Below are positions 21,962 to 33,650 of a stretch of 64,000 bases of DNA, in pieces. Below the pieces are notes generated by a model that did no database searches, was not told the origin of the DNA, and worked only from the letters and a program-made list of their open reading frames with translations. A program made the translations under genes and the position numbers. The stretch comes from Glebionis coronaria (Eukaryota > Streptophyta > Magnoliopsida > Asterales > Asteraceae). The stretch spans positions 597,801,452 to 597,865,451 of the forward strand of contig CM046880.1 of assembly GCA_025667525.1 (NCBI GenBank), in the 5' to 3' direction. The stretch's first letter is position 1; each line of letters starts with the position of its first letter.

Positions 21962-23688
21962 GACAATATTTTATGGATTATATATTTATCGCATTTAAAA
22001 GTGCATAATTGGACTTAAAAATAAGCAACGGCAAGTATTTCGGCAAAGAATTGGTCCACGTATCAGTTCAATATAAGCCAACAAAACAACCCAAATAAAC
22101 ACTCAAAGAGACAATTGCTGAGTAAAAAGATGATATGATACGAAACTCCACGCACCTGATCATTAAACTACTACGATAAACTGGGCCAATGGGGTATTGA
22201 AGATGCTTACCTAAATTTGACACATGACCCACATTTTCGACCTGTAAACAGAAGCTTCCCAGAAGTACTCAACGATAATCAAAATTCTATATCATAAAAT
22301 GAAACTATCCAGAAGTTTATAACTTCCACATCAAAATAATTTTGTGAAAGAAAAAACAACCAAGTAATGATAAGCAGCGCAAAATAAATATAAATAATCA
22401 TCAAGCTAATAATGCAGCGATTTTTAGTCCTTAAAACATAGTAAGGCAGCATCCTAAGAAGCATTGAACAATCCAGACACTAAACAAAACTCCAAAATTT
22501 GTTACTTGAACGATGAAAAAGTAACAAAGCTAACGTTAGCTACTTTTGCGATGAAAAAAGTACCTTTTTGGCATCAAAATACGCAGATAAATCAGCCCAG
22601 TAATAAAGGTGATTGCTTTTATTTAAGAAAAAGATATGCTATCCCAAACACGCCATATAATAGGTACTAATACTAAAGGCAACAATCTTTCTTACCCGGT
22701 TTTGACCCATTACTCACTTTTTCGACCCGTAACCGAAATCATCCTAAAAGGACTCAAAAGATAAAAGTTCTTATTGGCAACAAAACCAGCAGAGAAAAAT
22801 ATACTAAACAGTAATTAGGTGATTGTTACCTAAACCAAAATATGATATGCAATCCCAAACACCCCATAAACAATGATAAACGACCTAAAAGACGCATATA
22901 ACATTCAGTTAATTATCAACTATTTAAACAGCAAGGACATGTTATATCCTTATAGAGCGGTAGTGTAGCATCCTAAGACGCCAACTAAATAACCCGAACA
23001 TTTTCCTTATTAAGTTACTGAATACACGAAAAAAGTGCTTATTTGGTATCAAGATAAGTAGATAAAACAACCTAGAGAGGTGATTGGCTTTCTAAAAATA
23101 CACAATTCAAAACACCCCAGATACTTGAAACAAATACTAAAAGCCACTAACTTTCTCACCCGGTTTTGACCCATGACCCTAAAGCTACATCAAGATAACT
23201 CAAAGAGTACAAATTCGCTTTACGACGCAAGTAGACAACAAACTGAGGTTACGATACAGATATGTTTTGCGTTTATGTCAACACTACTTGGAGAAGCGTT
23301 TAGTTTTTACATCAATCTACACTTTATAATCACAAAATTCGGTACTCCTTAGTCCTCACAGATAAACATTTTTTAGGTAACCATACTTTCCAACCTTTTG
23401 GTTGACTAATCCACGGCCCGCACATATGTAAACAGGGTAAAACCCTCCCATTTCGGGAGGTTGGCGTGGTGGCCACTTATGGGTTGTTTGCACCTACCCC
23501 TAACACATTTTGGTGGCATCAGTCCTAAGGCATTTACCACTACGTACGCTACACTAATGTCACAAAAAGTGACTAAAAGATGACAATTATCATTTCTAAA
23601 AATGATATCTAAGTAGGGTTTTGATTAAGTTAATTTTTGGTTTATTTTGAAACTTATGACTCTAAATAAGTACAGTATATTAGAATAA
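21962..23688. other. upstream region of the KIB-F-box gene, no gene seen
   Basis: AT-rich. A short block recurs loosely (ttgacccat followed by cgacccgtaacc-like words near 22.22, 22.70 and 23.16 kb). I found no coding exon or F-box here that would give the first propeller its own F-box. Leader introns of the gene may lie in this region. Confidence 0.5.
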
Positions 23689-23840
23689 GGGGCTTTTACA
23701 TATATCCCCACCAAAACATCATAAATTACATATATCCCCAAAACATGCTTTATTTGCATTGTACATTATGCATTAAAAACTTGTATTTTGGGGAAATATG
23801 TAATTTATGAAGTTTCATTGGGTATATATGAAATTATCCC
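23689..23840. mobile_element. Mutator-type MITE, 152 bp foldback
   Basis: The two halves are inverted repeats of about 55 bp (catcataaattacatatatccc against the right half), and the 9-bp target duplication ttagaataa is perfect (23680-23688 and 23841-23849). A 9-bp duplication fits Mutator-like elements. Confidence 0.85.
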
Positions 23841-24470
23841 TTAGAATAATAAGAATGGAACTTACAGCAGAACTCAGAATTGTACTTTTTCTTTTCCTTT
23901 TTTAGTTTCTTGGATGCGTTTATGTCTGTGAATATATAGGCCCAAACTGTACTTGTTTAGCCCCACAACTTTGGGGCTGAGGATGGGCTTATCAGATTAT
24001 TTAACATTAGAACATGTTCGTGTTTGTCGCACATAAAAGATACGACAAAGAGCTCAAGTGTTTTCATTTCAGTTCAACTCGACTAGTATCATCGGAAAAC
24101 GAGTCTCTTGTAGGTAACTATTGTGACGACACTCCAAAGGTGGACATTTAGCTATGTATATAATGTGATGAACATTAGTGTTGCCTGAGTAAACTGGCAG
24201 CTCTATGTAAATAATGTCATCCGCGTTGGTTTGTAAGTTGGTATACCCGATAACGTCTGTACGTAACTTGTCTTAGGATCGTACATATAGTTTGATGGTA
24301 GTTTAATGTTTTGTATGGTTGGTTACTTTTAGTTGGACTGCAAACACATTCAACTTTGACCCGAGCTGGTACTAAAGTCTAAAAGTTCATTAAAGACATA
24401 ATAAATTGGGCCAGCTACTTTAAACCATCGTCCCATTCTCTTATAATCCGTACTTCTAGTCAAATTTTAA
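23841..24470. pseudogene. decayed MGNC-related paralogue G' and flank
   Basis: The words actagtatcatcggaaaacg, tcttgtaggtaactattg and aaaggtggaca at about 24080-24150 match decayed paralogues E' (14.2 kb) and F' (37.1 kb). The flank at about 24370-24470 (aataaattgggccagctact) matches the 3' flank of the MGNC unit. No open frame remains. Confidence 0.45.
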
Positions 24471-24793
24471 GAGCAGGTGCCAAAAAAAATGTGCTATGTA
24501 AGTTAAAATGGTTTTGGCACAAGAATATGGATGGCATCACATTTTCACAGGAGTGGCTGTCACCACAAAAAGTGGATCTAAAAGAACGAAAAAGGTTATG
24601 TCAAAGGATAAAAAAGTGATGTTATGGGTCTACATATACCACATTTATTAAATTAGATTAAAACTTGACACTGTTTTTTTGGACTGGTCTTTTTGGCACT
24701 AGAAGCTTTGACACCAAGTGATGAGTGATAAGCTAAAAAATTTCTCGTGCCAAAGCTTTGACACCACCAAAAACACCACCACTCCTAGAACTC
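24471..24793. mobile_element. short insertion between TAA repeats, probable MITE (323 bp)
   Basis: Sister units read caaattttgagggttgcaaa without a break (13.7 and 18.3 kb). Here 323 bp interrupt it between two TAA triplets (24468-24470 and 24794-24796). The ends share only weak inverted similarity (gagcaggtgcc, and gagttctagg on the other strand). TAA duplication fits a PIF/Harbinger-type MITE. Confidence 0.55.
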
Positions 24794-24980
24794 TAAGGGT
24801 TGCAAAAGCTATGTTCACATCCTAAAAATCAATTCAATAAACTGAAAGTTACATAGAATTCAAGTAACAGCCCACCTAGGACACAAATAAGAGAACCATC
24901 TATGGTAAGCATAACCCGGCTATTACATTTTATGTGCTTCCATTATGCCAAACATACCATTAACAATGCCATGTATACAA

Positions 24981-25475
24981 CTATAGATAGAAGCTTAAAG
25001 AATCTTGAGAAAGGGGATCATGAACCAGTTTTATTATAGCTCTGGGGGAGGCTCGATGTAGTTTCAACAAATTTGTACTAAGATCACCAAACACTTCTGG
25101 TGTGTCCACTGTTATAGACATCTTCTTTAGCCAAGGTGAACAAGCAAGTAAGGACTTTATCAAACATTCTTCACTCTTTGTACCTCTAACCCGATATAAC
25201 TTCACTTTCTGTAGTTGTAGTTGTCTGATTCTGCGGTAATCAACCTCCGAAGAACCATGTTCGCATGCAGTCTAGAAAATAAGTTAGTATTATATTATTG
25301 TCTAAAAGATTTGAGGATAATGAATAATTTAATATATATGCATCTAACTCACCATGATCTCAAGATAATGCAGATTCGGGGATGCACAAATCAGGTCAAC
25401 AACTAAGGACACCATAGATTTACTACATGATCCATGGTAAACTTGCATGATTCCCATGGATCGAACCAAAAATTT
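24981..25475 (-). pseudogene. FBD-domain fragment of an F-box/FBD/LRR protein
   Basis: An exon at 25274-24981 encodes an FBD domain ending (KLYRVRGTKSEECLIKSLLA, then CSPWLKKM, LLKLHRASPRA) with a proper stop. A GT-AG intron (25349 to 25275) joins it in phase to an upstream piece (about 25475-25350, SKSMVSLVVDLICASPNLHY) typical of the LRR/FBD junction. No F-box or earlier LRR exons are found further right, where an LTR begins. This is a 3' remnant of a gene. Confidence 0.7.
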
Positions 25476-25732
25476 AACAATTAACAACGTGATAAATAAC
25501 GAATAATTAACAATTAACAACGACTAATTAACAATTAACAACATATTTATCAACAAAAATTGCATACAACTTAGGGTTTGTCTAATTAATTTTATTAACC
25601 CTAATTAGGGTTTATGAAAAACTAATCTTCAAATAAAATAATTCAAAAGCCATCATAGTAAGTTTACACAATTTTATCTCTTTCGTTATTTTTAATGTAA
25701 TTAAAAGCTATACGAACGGCTCGTGATGCCAC
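25476..25732. other. AT-rich stretch with aattaacaac repeats and a primer-binding-like site
   Basis: Several tandem-like caattaacaac words at about 25478-25545. At 25716-25732, next to the LTR at 25733, the minus strand reads gtggcatcacgagccg, which resembles an initiator-methionine tRNA primer site of an LTR element. Confidence 0.4.
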
Positions 25733-26394
25733 TGTTGGAATTTATAAAAACCCTTTTTATCATATTAACACATTAATAATCACGAGTACGCAGCGGAATT
25801 TAGGATCACGTATAGACAAGTAATTAACATAAACGATAAAGAAACGCGTATCTTTTAGCGATAGATTAAACACCTTTATCGAACCACCAATAAAGATCAA
25901 AGTATGATCTCTCTAAGAATACGCACACAATACGTTATAGCAAACAATTAAGTATGCTAGTACCAATAGTGAAGCTAATTAAACTTGGCTTCTCAAACCA
26001 AGTAAACACCACAATGAAGCAACAGTTGGTTTTGGTTGATCGTAAAAACCAACCAATGAATCGCAATTGATAATTGGTTTTGTCGTAGGGAATAATAAAA
26101 ACAATGATAGTTTAGATTTGTATATATAGCATACTAAAGGCGGATATAACAATCCAATAAGGAAAAGGATGCGTATATATGCAAAAAGAAACTTTTATAT
26201 ATTGTTTTATATAATAGTTAACGTTTAACTATTCTTTATATAATCCCGTTAGTTAACCTTTATAATAGCTTATCACTAATTAATATATTACGCTTAATAT
26301 ATTAACGTATAATTGTTTACGTATTAACGCGTGCGTCTCCTTAGGCTCGGGACGACTTCCGGACATATATTATTTACGTGTACATATTCCTTCA
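25733..26394 (-). mobile_element. single LTR of a truncated retrotransposon
   Basis: On the minus strand the segment starts TGAAGGAATATG and ends AAATTCCAACA, with a primer-binding-like site directly after it. On its right the MGNC-unit sequence resumes (ggtggtgaatgatttgcggg). No second LTR and no matching target duplication was found, so the internal region and other LTR are lost. Confidence 0.5.
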
Positions 26395-27197
26395 CGAAGG
26401 TGGTGAATGATTTGCGGGAGAATCAGCGTATGTACATCATGGGGTGCTGGTCCTAAGATCGAAGATTGAAGTGTAGTGGTTTCGCAAGTGAAGCAATTTG
26501 GTTTGGCTACGATTACCGAGATCAAGCGTACATGTATAATAAAACTAGAAAGGAGCTAAAATAACTTAAGAAATTTTAACCCATGAGTTCAGCTACTAAT
26601 CTTACGCCCTCTATTTTAAAACTAAGAAAAAGAAAATAAATGAATACTATCGAAAATGTCACATTTACTCAAGGATTAAGAGATAAACGTGACACTATTT
26701 CGATACCACCAAATAAACCACAACAAGATATGCCAATCATCATTAGAAACGAACACATGGAATGAATTATTGCACTACTTTACGGACAATCATCCATATA
26801 TCCTTAGCAATGACGACACAATCAAAAAATATAGTTTACATATTAACATGTACTGTAGATCAATAAGAATACTTAAGAAGTTGTAACTTCTAAATGGTTT
26901 TTGACGATTAGATCAGTTAACTTCTAGTAAAACAAATTAAAATTTACGATGTGCACCAATCACTTTAAACACATGGCCCCATTTTCTAATATTTCGTACT
27001 AACCATGCTAGTCAAGTTTTGAGGCTTTCATCGATCCTTGAGAGTGACTTGAAGCTAGACTTTAATTAAATATACTTATGCTGTTAATTAGAAAAATTAG
27101 ACACTCCATCCACATGTGTGTTTTGCATCCCTATATAAACTCATCATTACCATTAGTCCATTAATCCAACTCATATGTTTCATACAATAAACTAAAA
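26395..27197. repeat. promoter-proximal duplicated block of MGNC gene C
   Basis: Non-coding and almost identical to 16530-17379 upstream of gene B, apart from small losses (about 60 bp missing near 26730, corresponding to 16845-16910). Confidence 0.8.
27132..27139 (+). promoter_or_regulatory. TATA box of MGNC gene C
   Basis: tatataaa lies 59 bp before the ATG at 27198, in the same context as at gene B. Confidence 0.7.
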
Positions 27198-27530
27198 ATG
27201 GGAAATTGTATAAAAAAGCAGCCAACTGCCATTCATCCAGCCCTCGACGACTGCCGATCATTAGCAACATCACCGAAAAGTATGCCTGTTCCATCTAGCA
27301 AACGTGACGACACTCATAAGATTGAAAACTATCCTAATGATGGAGGAAACAAGACGAAGACAGAGATAAAGATAAAGATATCGAAAAAGCAGTTGGAGGA
27401 ATTATTAGGTAGGACGGATGTCCAAGGGTTAACGGTAGAACAAGTGATTGCTCAGTTGAGGAACGTTAGTGAACGGTTTGAATCTCATGAACACTCGTGG
27501 AGGCCGGCTCTACAAAGCATTCCGGAGTAA
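27198..27530 (+). CDS. small MGNC protein, copy C (110 aa)
   Basis: Single exon, intact, same length as copy B. The acylation-type N-terminus MGNCIKKQ, the KIKISKKQLEELLG strand and the WRPALQSIPE end are unchanged. Differences from copy B are few and scattered (for example HKIENYPNDGGNK, GRTDVQG, EQVIAQ). Promoter and 3' flank are also near-identical to copy B, so B and C are the most recent duplicates in the cluster. Confidence 0.8.
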   Translation: MGNCIKKQPTAIHPALDDCRSLATSPKSMPVPSSKRDDTHKIENYPNDGGNKTKTEIKIKISKKQLEELLGRTDVQGLTVEQVIAQLRNVSERFESHEHSWRPALQSIPE

Positions 27531-27777
27531 AGCATATATAGGTGGTATATAGTTGATCCGTACGTATTGGTATTATATATACCAATTAAGTACGTGAGTT
27601 TTGACTTCCAGGTTTATCAAATATTTGTTAGTCTTGTACATAATTGATAATTTGATATGTTAAGAAGCTAAAGTATGTAACAGAAAGAGAGGTATAGAGT
27701 TATAATGTAGTATGTACTTTTTGCCTAGTTCACTTTGAACCTTCGTACTTCTCTTGCTACTTTTACATCCTTGAAAG

Positions 27778-28190
27778 TAGAGGTGGCAAATCTTGCCCAT
27801 TTGGATACAAATGGGCACTTTTTGCCCATTTTCAAAAAAGGATGGGGCACTTTTTGCCCATTCTTTATAGTGAATGGGCTAAACGGGCGCATATGTATGA
27901 AACTAAATGGGCTTAACGGGCGCACTTGTAAAATACAAATTAGTATACTCGACGAATATTTTTTATTTATTTTTTATCCCGGCTTTCAAACAAGTTTTTT
28001 TATTTTTTATTTGTAAGTTTTTATATGTTTTTTTTCCTTTTTTAACTTGCGCCCGTTTAGCCCGCCTGTTTTGCCCGCCCGTTTTGCCCGTGCCCGTTTA
28101 ACCCGCGCCCGTTTAGCCCACTGCCCGTTTAGCCCGTTGCCCATTTAGCCCGCGCCCGTGCCCGCCCGCCCGCCCATTTTGCCACCTCTA
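27778..28190. mobile_element. hAT-type MITE, 413 bp
   Basis: Perfect 13-bp terminal inverted repeats TAGAGGTGGCAAA and a perfect 8-bp target duplication cttgaaag (27770-27777 and 28191-28198). The empty site is preserved at 13.74 and 18.36 kb (ccttgaaagggactt). The right half is packed with gcccgttt-type words that pair with the left half. Confidence 0.92.
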
Positions 28191-28910
28191 CTTGAAAGTG
28201 ACTAAAATTAAAGAATCAATGAATCCAATATAAACATATAATGACCTTGATGATTATAAAAAATCAAAAAGCATGCTCAAAGACTTAATCACCTGAACAT
28301 TATTGGATTAATGATTATAAAAACTGATTTTCCAGAAAGTTGAACATATCTTACGTGCATGCTACAATGCAGGCATGCATGTCACTTTGTCAATGTTAAA
28401 CGTGTATATGATTATTTATTACACGCATGCATGTCACTTTAGCAATGTTAAACGTGTATATGATTATGTATTACAAACTTCATTATTTCATGTTGAACAC
28501 TTTTTAAAAAAATCTTAGGCCCCAAATGATCCGAGGCTTTTCTAATACTATTTCAGTTTAAAATAAAAGTTTACATTTGATTTTCAAAATCTTTTTTTTT
28601 TCAAATTTAACTTTAAATAAAAAAATTTATGTTCTAAATATTTAATAAAAATTATATTAATGAAATTACGTTTAAAAATTGACCCATTTATACAATTTCA
28701 TATACAACATAAAAAGCCTTATTTAAAGTCAAAAATGAAAAAGAAATTCAAAAATCAAACAAGATCACTTCTTTTAAAACGGAAAAAATAGTAATTTGCA
28801 ATTCCCATGCTAGTCAAATTGTGAGGCTTGAAAGTTAAAAAAAAAATTGTGAGGCTTGCAAAATCCACATTCTCATCTTTGAAATAGACTGAATGACATG
28901 CACCATTTTA
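28191..28910. other. 3' flank of the gene C unit with a 52-bp tandem duplication
   Basis: Non-coding. A 52-bp block starting gcatgcatgtcactttgtca is present twice in tandem (28373-28424 and 28425-28476) with a few differences. The rest is AT-rich with no gene. Confidence 0.75.
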
Positions 28911-29194
28911 GAGCGCTAGGTATCGTAACATGAAAATACTCATGTTATTTCGCCACCTATATATCACGTTAGCAAAACACCTAAATAACACCAACCTCTT
29001 TTATCATAACATCAACCAACACAATTTTCTCTTTTTTCCAAAAAAAAACCCCTCAACAATTAAACCATTTTTTAAAATAAACACAAATTTTATTCATTAA
29101 TAAAAATTACAAACTACATTACCAAATAAAAAAAGACATTACGAAAAATAAAAAAACATTAAGAAATAAAAAAAACATTATGAATTTTTTTAAA

Positions 29195-29550
29195 AAAATA
29201 AAGATGCTCTGGCACCGTCGTCTTCACCTAAATCGCTCCTAATCTTCGCCCGGATTAGTTGTTTTTGCCTCCTAATCAAATAGGCGTCTTCGTCGTCCAC
29301 ATCCGTATGAATCGGGGTACATCAAAAATCGCAACTCCTCCAAATGCGTGAAGGTGCGATTTTTCTCGGTTTGTGCATCAAAAGCCCTTTGGGCGGCTTC
29401 CTGTTTGAGACGCATCCGCGATAATCGGTTCTTCATCCGTAACACCTTTGTCTTTCTTTGAAGTTTTCTTTTTTCGGGAAGCTTTTGTTGACGGGGATTC
29501 GGTTTGGTTGAGTTCCTCGGTTTGCGTTGTGAATGACGTGTATTGTAATG
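29195..29550 (-). pseudogene. C-terminal remnant of a NAM-associated ORF1-like protein
   Basis: The minus strand encodes a Ser/Thr/Lys-rich linker (ESPSTKASRKKKTSKKDKG), then the helical RMRLKQEAAQRAFDAQTEKN, then, after a frameshift near 29305, DDEDAYLIRRQKQLIRAKI. This layout resembles the NAM-associated C-terminus of Myb-like ORF1 proteins linked to PIF/Harbinger elements. The DNA-binding part is absent. Confidence 0.55.
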
Positions 29551-29553
29551 TGA

Positions 29554-29577
29554 TATGAGTGTTTTTACTCATATCAT
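29554..29577. repeat. terminal hairpin of the solo LTR
   Basis: Near the left end of the element, gatatgagt (9 bp) pairs perfectly with actcatatc around a 6-nt T-rich loop. Confidence 0.6.
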
Positions 29578-30007
29578 TTGTAGCTTAAAACATTGAAATA
29601 TTGCATGATTTATATCAAATATGCCTTGGAAATGCTTGTTTCTTGTTTTCATGTGTGTAGGTACCAAGTTCGCGAAAAACCGACAAAAATCGACACGAGA
29701 ATAAAGAAAAAGATCTTAGAAGCCAAAATCGAGTTCGACTTTGAAGGACTTAATCATTTATCAAGGGAACGGGCCAAGTGGGGCCAAAAATGGGGAAAAT
29801 GGGCTAAATGGCCCATTTAGACTTTCAAGTTAATAAAGAGTTACTTTTTGGTCCAAATTAGGCATAAGCCCATATGCTTTAAACAACATACACACGGATG
29901 GGATTCTTGGGCCTCAAGCCCAGTTGCTTTATTCTCTGAAATGAAAAGTTTGCAAGATTATGGGCTTAGGGTTTGCTCATGTTAAGAATGTGTGTATACA
30001 CGCTATA

Positions 30008-30717
30008 GGAAAAAGTTCTACATAGACCCTTTATTTAGCATAGACTCAATCAACCAATCACAACCATCCATTTTTTTCATCTAACAACAAAAATATATTT
30101 TTTAAAAATTCAATATCTCACAAACCGTTAACCGTTACGCAAAACGAAACATACCATCGTGACCAGAATTAAATCATCTTTCAAACGAGGGGCACATGTA
30201 TATACTTTCGACAAACTTTTTTTTCGACTTTTTTTCTTAAGTCACGTCTGAGAGAATCATATATGATTCGTCACGAAACATATATGATTCGTCACGAAAC
30301 ATATATGATTCGTCACGAAACATATATGATTTTCAGAAAATCATATATGATTCATATCACGAATCATATATGATTCGTGACGAATCATATATGTTTCGTG
30401 ACGAATCATATATGATTCGTGACGAATCATATATGTTTCGAGACGAATCATATATGTTTCGTGACGAATCATATATGATTCTCTCAAACGTGACTTAAGA
30501 AAAAATGTCGAAAAAAAAGTTCGTCGAAAGTATATACATGTGCCCCTCGATAGAAAGATGATTTAATTTTCGTTGTAATGGTGTATTTTTTGTCACTTGA
30601 CGATTTACCGTTTGTGAGTTATTTAATTTTTAAGAAAAAGGTGGAAAGTTAATTTGAATGAAAGTGATTGGTTGATATGGTCTATGCTAAAAAGATGGTC
30701 TATGTTGATCTCAACTC
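30008..30717. mobile_element. Mutator-type foldback element, 710 bp
   Basis: The outer arms of about 240 bp are inverted repeats (left 30008-30255, right 30480-30717), with long shared blocks such as gaggggcacatgtatatact and cttaagtcacg. The perfect 10-bp target duplication acacgctata lies at 29998-30007 and 30718-30727. The centre is an array of a 21-bp module (catatatgattcgtcacgaaa), first in one and then in the other orientation, so nearly the whole element can fold into one hairpin. No gene is present. Confidence 0.9.
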
Positions 30718-31307
30718 ACACGCTATAAATCCCAACATTCACTCACTCAGTCAAAATAAAAACGTACCACCACACAATTCTCCACACGTCATTGATATCC
30801 CCACATTAAATAAATTGACCAGTTCATTCACTTAACCACTCACATCTCTCACTTTCTCCCAATAAATAAATCATTTCGATACCTTCTATGTCAAAACCTT
30901 TCTTCCCCAACTTTCCAACCCACAAAACCAGTAACTTTTTGTTACTGTTCACAAACCCTAGTCCAATAAAAAGATAACATTACAAAGGGCTTTTTATTTA
31001 TTTGTTTAATTCAAGAAAAGGGGAATAAAACCCCCCATTTTTAAGGAAGAGAAGGAGTGTTACGTGAGAGCTACGTGGCGGTTTGCTATAGGTTGCAACA
31101 CCTCACCCATCCAATCCAGCCAATCAAATCCCAAAGAAGAAGCACAACTAGCACACGGATGCCACGTTGGCGATCCGTGTGCTATTTAGAATCATCACAG
31201 CCATCCATTTGAAGAAAGAGAAAGAAATTAGAGATCAAAGGCCAAGATTAGAATGGAATATTCTTTGAGAGATCCGAATATCCTTCATCAACAGCCATTA
31301 GGGAGGC

Positions 31308-31315
31308 TATAAAAA
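31308..31315 (+). promoter_or_regulatory. TATA box inside the solo LTR
   Basis: tataaaaa in the context ggctataaaaaccccc, with an aataaa signal about 120 bp downstream (31433-31438). This fits the U3/R arrangement of an LTR. Confidence 0.5.
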
Positions 31316-32525
31316 CCCCCAATTATCTTGTATTTTTCATCCTTCTTTTTACTTTAAAATTATGCTGTAGAAATAGTTTTAGAAGTAATTTGTATTTCTT
31401 TTCTTTTAAATCTTGTAATCTTGTTGGAAATTAATAAAATATCAGTGTTTCTTTTACCTCGTGTCTCGATAATCTAATTTTTCTTTTAAGAACTGTTATG
31501 CGAATTAATTTTATTACTATTTTTATATAATTAATTCTTAAAGTTTAAGTTTGGATAAAATTTATCCCTACTGGATGAATTAAAATATTGGTTCGAATGT
31601 GATTTGTGGAAAGAGATATTATATGGTTAGTCTGCTTGATGATGTTTCGAAGGGTGTTAAATGGTGTTCGATTATGGTGTAGTCCGGTTCATAAAGACTG
31701 CTCAGCGCAAGTCTTCTACTCAACGGTTACTTCACAAGGTTCTTACTCATTTATTTTCTTGTTTTAGTTTTTATGCTATATGATTTCTTTTTTGTTATCT
31801 GCTTAATAATTGATGTTTGGATTCAAGAGTTTGATTAAATGTGTTATTCAGATTAGATTAAAACTTGCTGAAATTACTTTGTTTTGTTGAGTATTGTTTT
31901 TATTAGGAAATCTTAAGTTGACTTATGATGAATCTGAATTGGATAATAGGTTAGCTTGAACTAATTGTTGATTGAATGTTTTTTTTTACTTGATATGTTT
32001 AGCAGTCAGTTTTTTTAAAAGTAACTATGGATTTTAATTTGGATTTTATTAGATGTTGTCATGATATCAAATATTGAAGTCTGAGTATGTGATTTGAATA
32101 AGGTAGGATTCGTGTGTAGTCTTATTAGTTGCTGATTCCTGCTTTGAGTGTTGTTTGAGATTGCTGAATATTCTGCTGATGAGATTTTGGTTAGAATGGG
32201 ATGTGTACTTGCCTGCATTAGCCTGTTATTTCACTGTGAATTAGCTGATAAATAGGGGGTTTAATTTAGCTTTGCTTAATTTGGATTGTTTTACTATTAG
32301 TTTGAATTGGATTGAAGTCTGCTGAATCTTCTGTTTAACTGGTTTTTTTAGTTTGCTGATTTGATTAGAAGTGTGTTTATCTGCTTTTGCTGGATAGTAT
32401 TGTTTACTGCTTAACATACTGCTTAAATCAATAACCTGATAAGCTCAACATAAGCTGTGACCTCATAGCTTTCTGCAAATAAGCTCACATCAAGTCACTC
32501 CTGTGACTGATTCTGGTAATCTGTT

Positions 32526-32622
32526 AAAAAGAAAATTATTCCAAAAATAATGTCTCGAGTGGGATTCGACCTCGAGACCTGCTGCTTGTAGACCATGCGT
32601 GTTTGCCATCTGAGCTATAGGC
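32526..32622 (-). ncRNA. tRNA-like RNA polymerase III unit (tRNA-derived sequence)
   Basis: On the minus strand, tagctcagatgg (32606-32617) fits the A box and ggtcgaatccc (32561-32571) the B box. The T-arm region forms a strong stem (gtctcgag...ctcgagac, 32552-32578). The sequence ends in ttttcttttt (32526-32535), a Pol III terminator. The acceptor stem does not close and no clear anticodon arm forms, so this is a tRNA pseudogene or the head of a SINE rather than a working tRNA. Confidence 0.45.
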
Positions 32623-33369
32623 TCTTTTGATTTTATTTTCATTTATGTTATTAATATAGTATAAGTAATTTTGGCAGATTTTGTTTTACCTTAATTATAT
32701 ATGTCACGTTTTTTATTTTATCTTATTTTTTTTATTAGAGTAAATCTTTTTAATAAAAAGTAGTTTATAAAATAAATATAATAAATTAAATAATAAATAA
32801 AGAAAAAAATGTTTTTATATTTTAATTAGTTTAATTTTTATAACTTTAGATTTAAAAAAAAAACTATAGTTTTTAAATAATTTGTTTAAAGTAATTTTTA
32901 ATAATAAAGTAAATTAGTTTTAAAAGCTTAAATAGATTTTTAAATAGATTAAAAGTTATAATTTTTAAATAGCTTATATATTTATAGATTTTTAATTAGT
33001 TTAAATCTTAATTTGATTTATATTTTAAGTAATTAATTGTGTTTTTAGATTTTAAATAGGCGGGGTTTACGATTTATGCACTTTAGGGTAATTTTTAAAT
33101 AGCTTAAAATTTGTAGATTTTAATTGTAGTTTAAAATCCGAAAACCAATTCAAATCGATTGTCCAAACCGAAACAAAGCGTCTCAAATTCATAAGATCTT
33201 CGTGTACAACGAACTCGACTCACTCACGTGTTTAATTGAATTCGTCATTGGTATTATTAGACTATTACTTTTTCCTAAAGGTAATCTTCTAATTTACCCT
33301 ATAACGTATCTTAATTATCACTATACTATCCACGACACATCATAATGCCACGACTTAAGATTGTTGTCA

Positions 33370-33510
33370 CCGAAAGAATGCTTCTTGCTGTTCTTGTTGA
33401 TGCAGTTGCAATGCGTCTAACGAAGTAAATTGTGAATTTTGATTCGACGAGTTTCTGGCACAAGATTTGTTAATCAAGTTAACGAATCCATGGGGTAGGT
33501 AATCGGCCAT
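33370..33510 (-). pseudogene. N-terminal remnant of the ORF1-like protein
   Basis: The ATG at 33510 opens 47 codons (MADYLPHGFVNLINKS then Gln-rich LQLHQQEQQEAFFR) to a stop at 33367-33369. The Gln-rich start is typical of ORF1-type proteins of PIF/Harbinger elements. After the nested LTR is removed, the frame continues, through two stops, directly into the C-terminal remnant at 29195-29550. Confidence 0.6.
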
Positions 33511-33645
33511 TGTTTTTTTGCTAGGAATTTCGTATGAAATTGATATGAATTTGATGATAATTTGATATAATTTTGGTAAACAATTAAGGTATAAAAAATT
33601 GTATAAATAGTAGTATTTTTTTTAAAAGTTAGCCGTTGGATATAG

Positions 33646-33650
<5 letters not shown>

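Larger units (their letters stand above)
29551..33342 (+). mobile_element. probable solo LTR interrupting the Harbinger-like element
   Basis: It begins TGATATGAGTG and ends CACGACACATCA, with a perfect 5-bp target duplication taatg (29546-29550 and 33343-33347). When it is left out, the minus-strand reading frame of the host element joins in phase. Inside on the plus strand are a TATA box (31308-31315) and an aataaa signal (31433-31438), spaced as in an LTR. No polyprotein is present. Without the nested 710-bp hairpin element it would be about 3.07 kb. The absence of an internal coding region could also mean a large non-autonomous element. Confidence 0.65.

Noticed and set aside
32526..32622. 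A functional tRNA gene
   Set aside because: The acceptor stem does not pair and no anticodon arm can be drawn; it is kept only as a tRNA-like Pol III unit.
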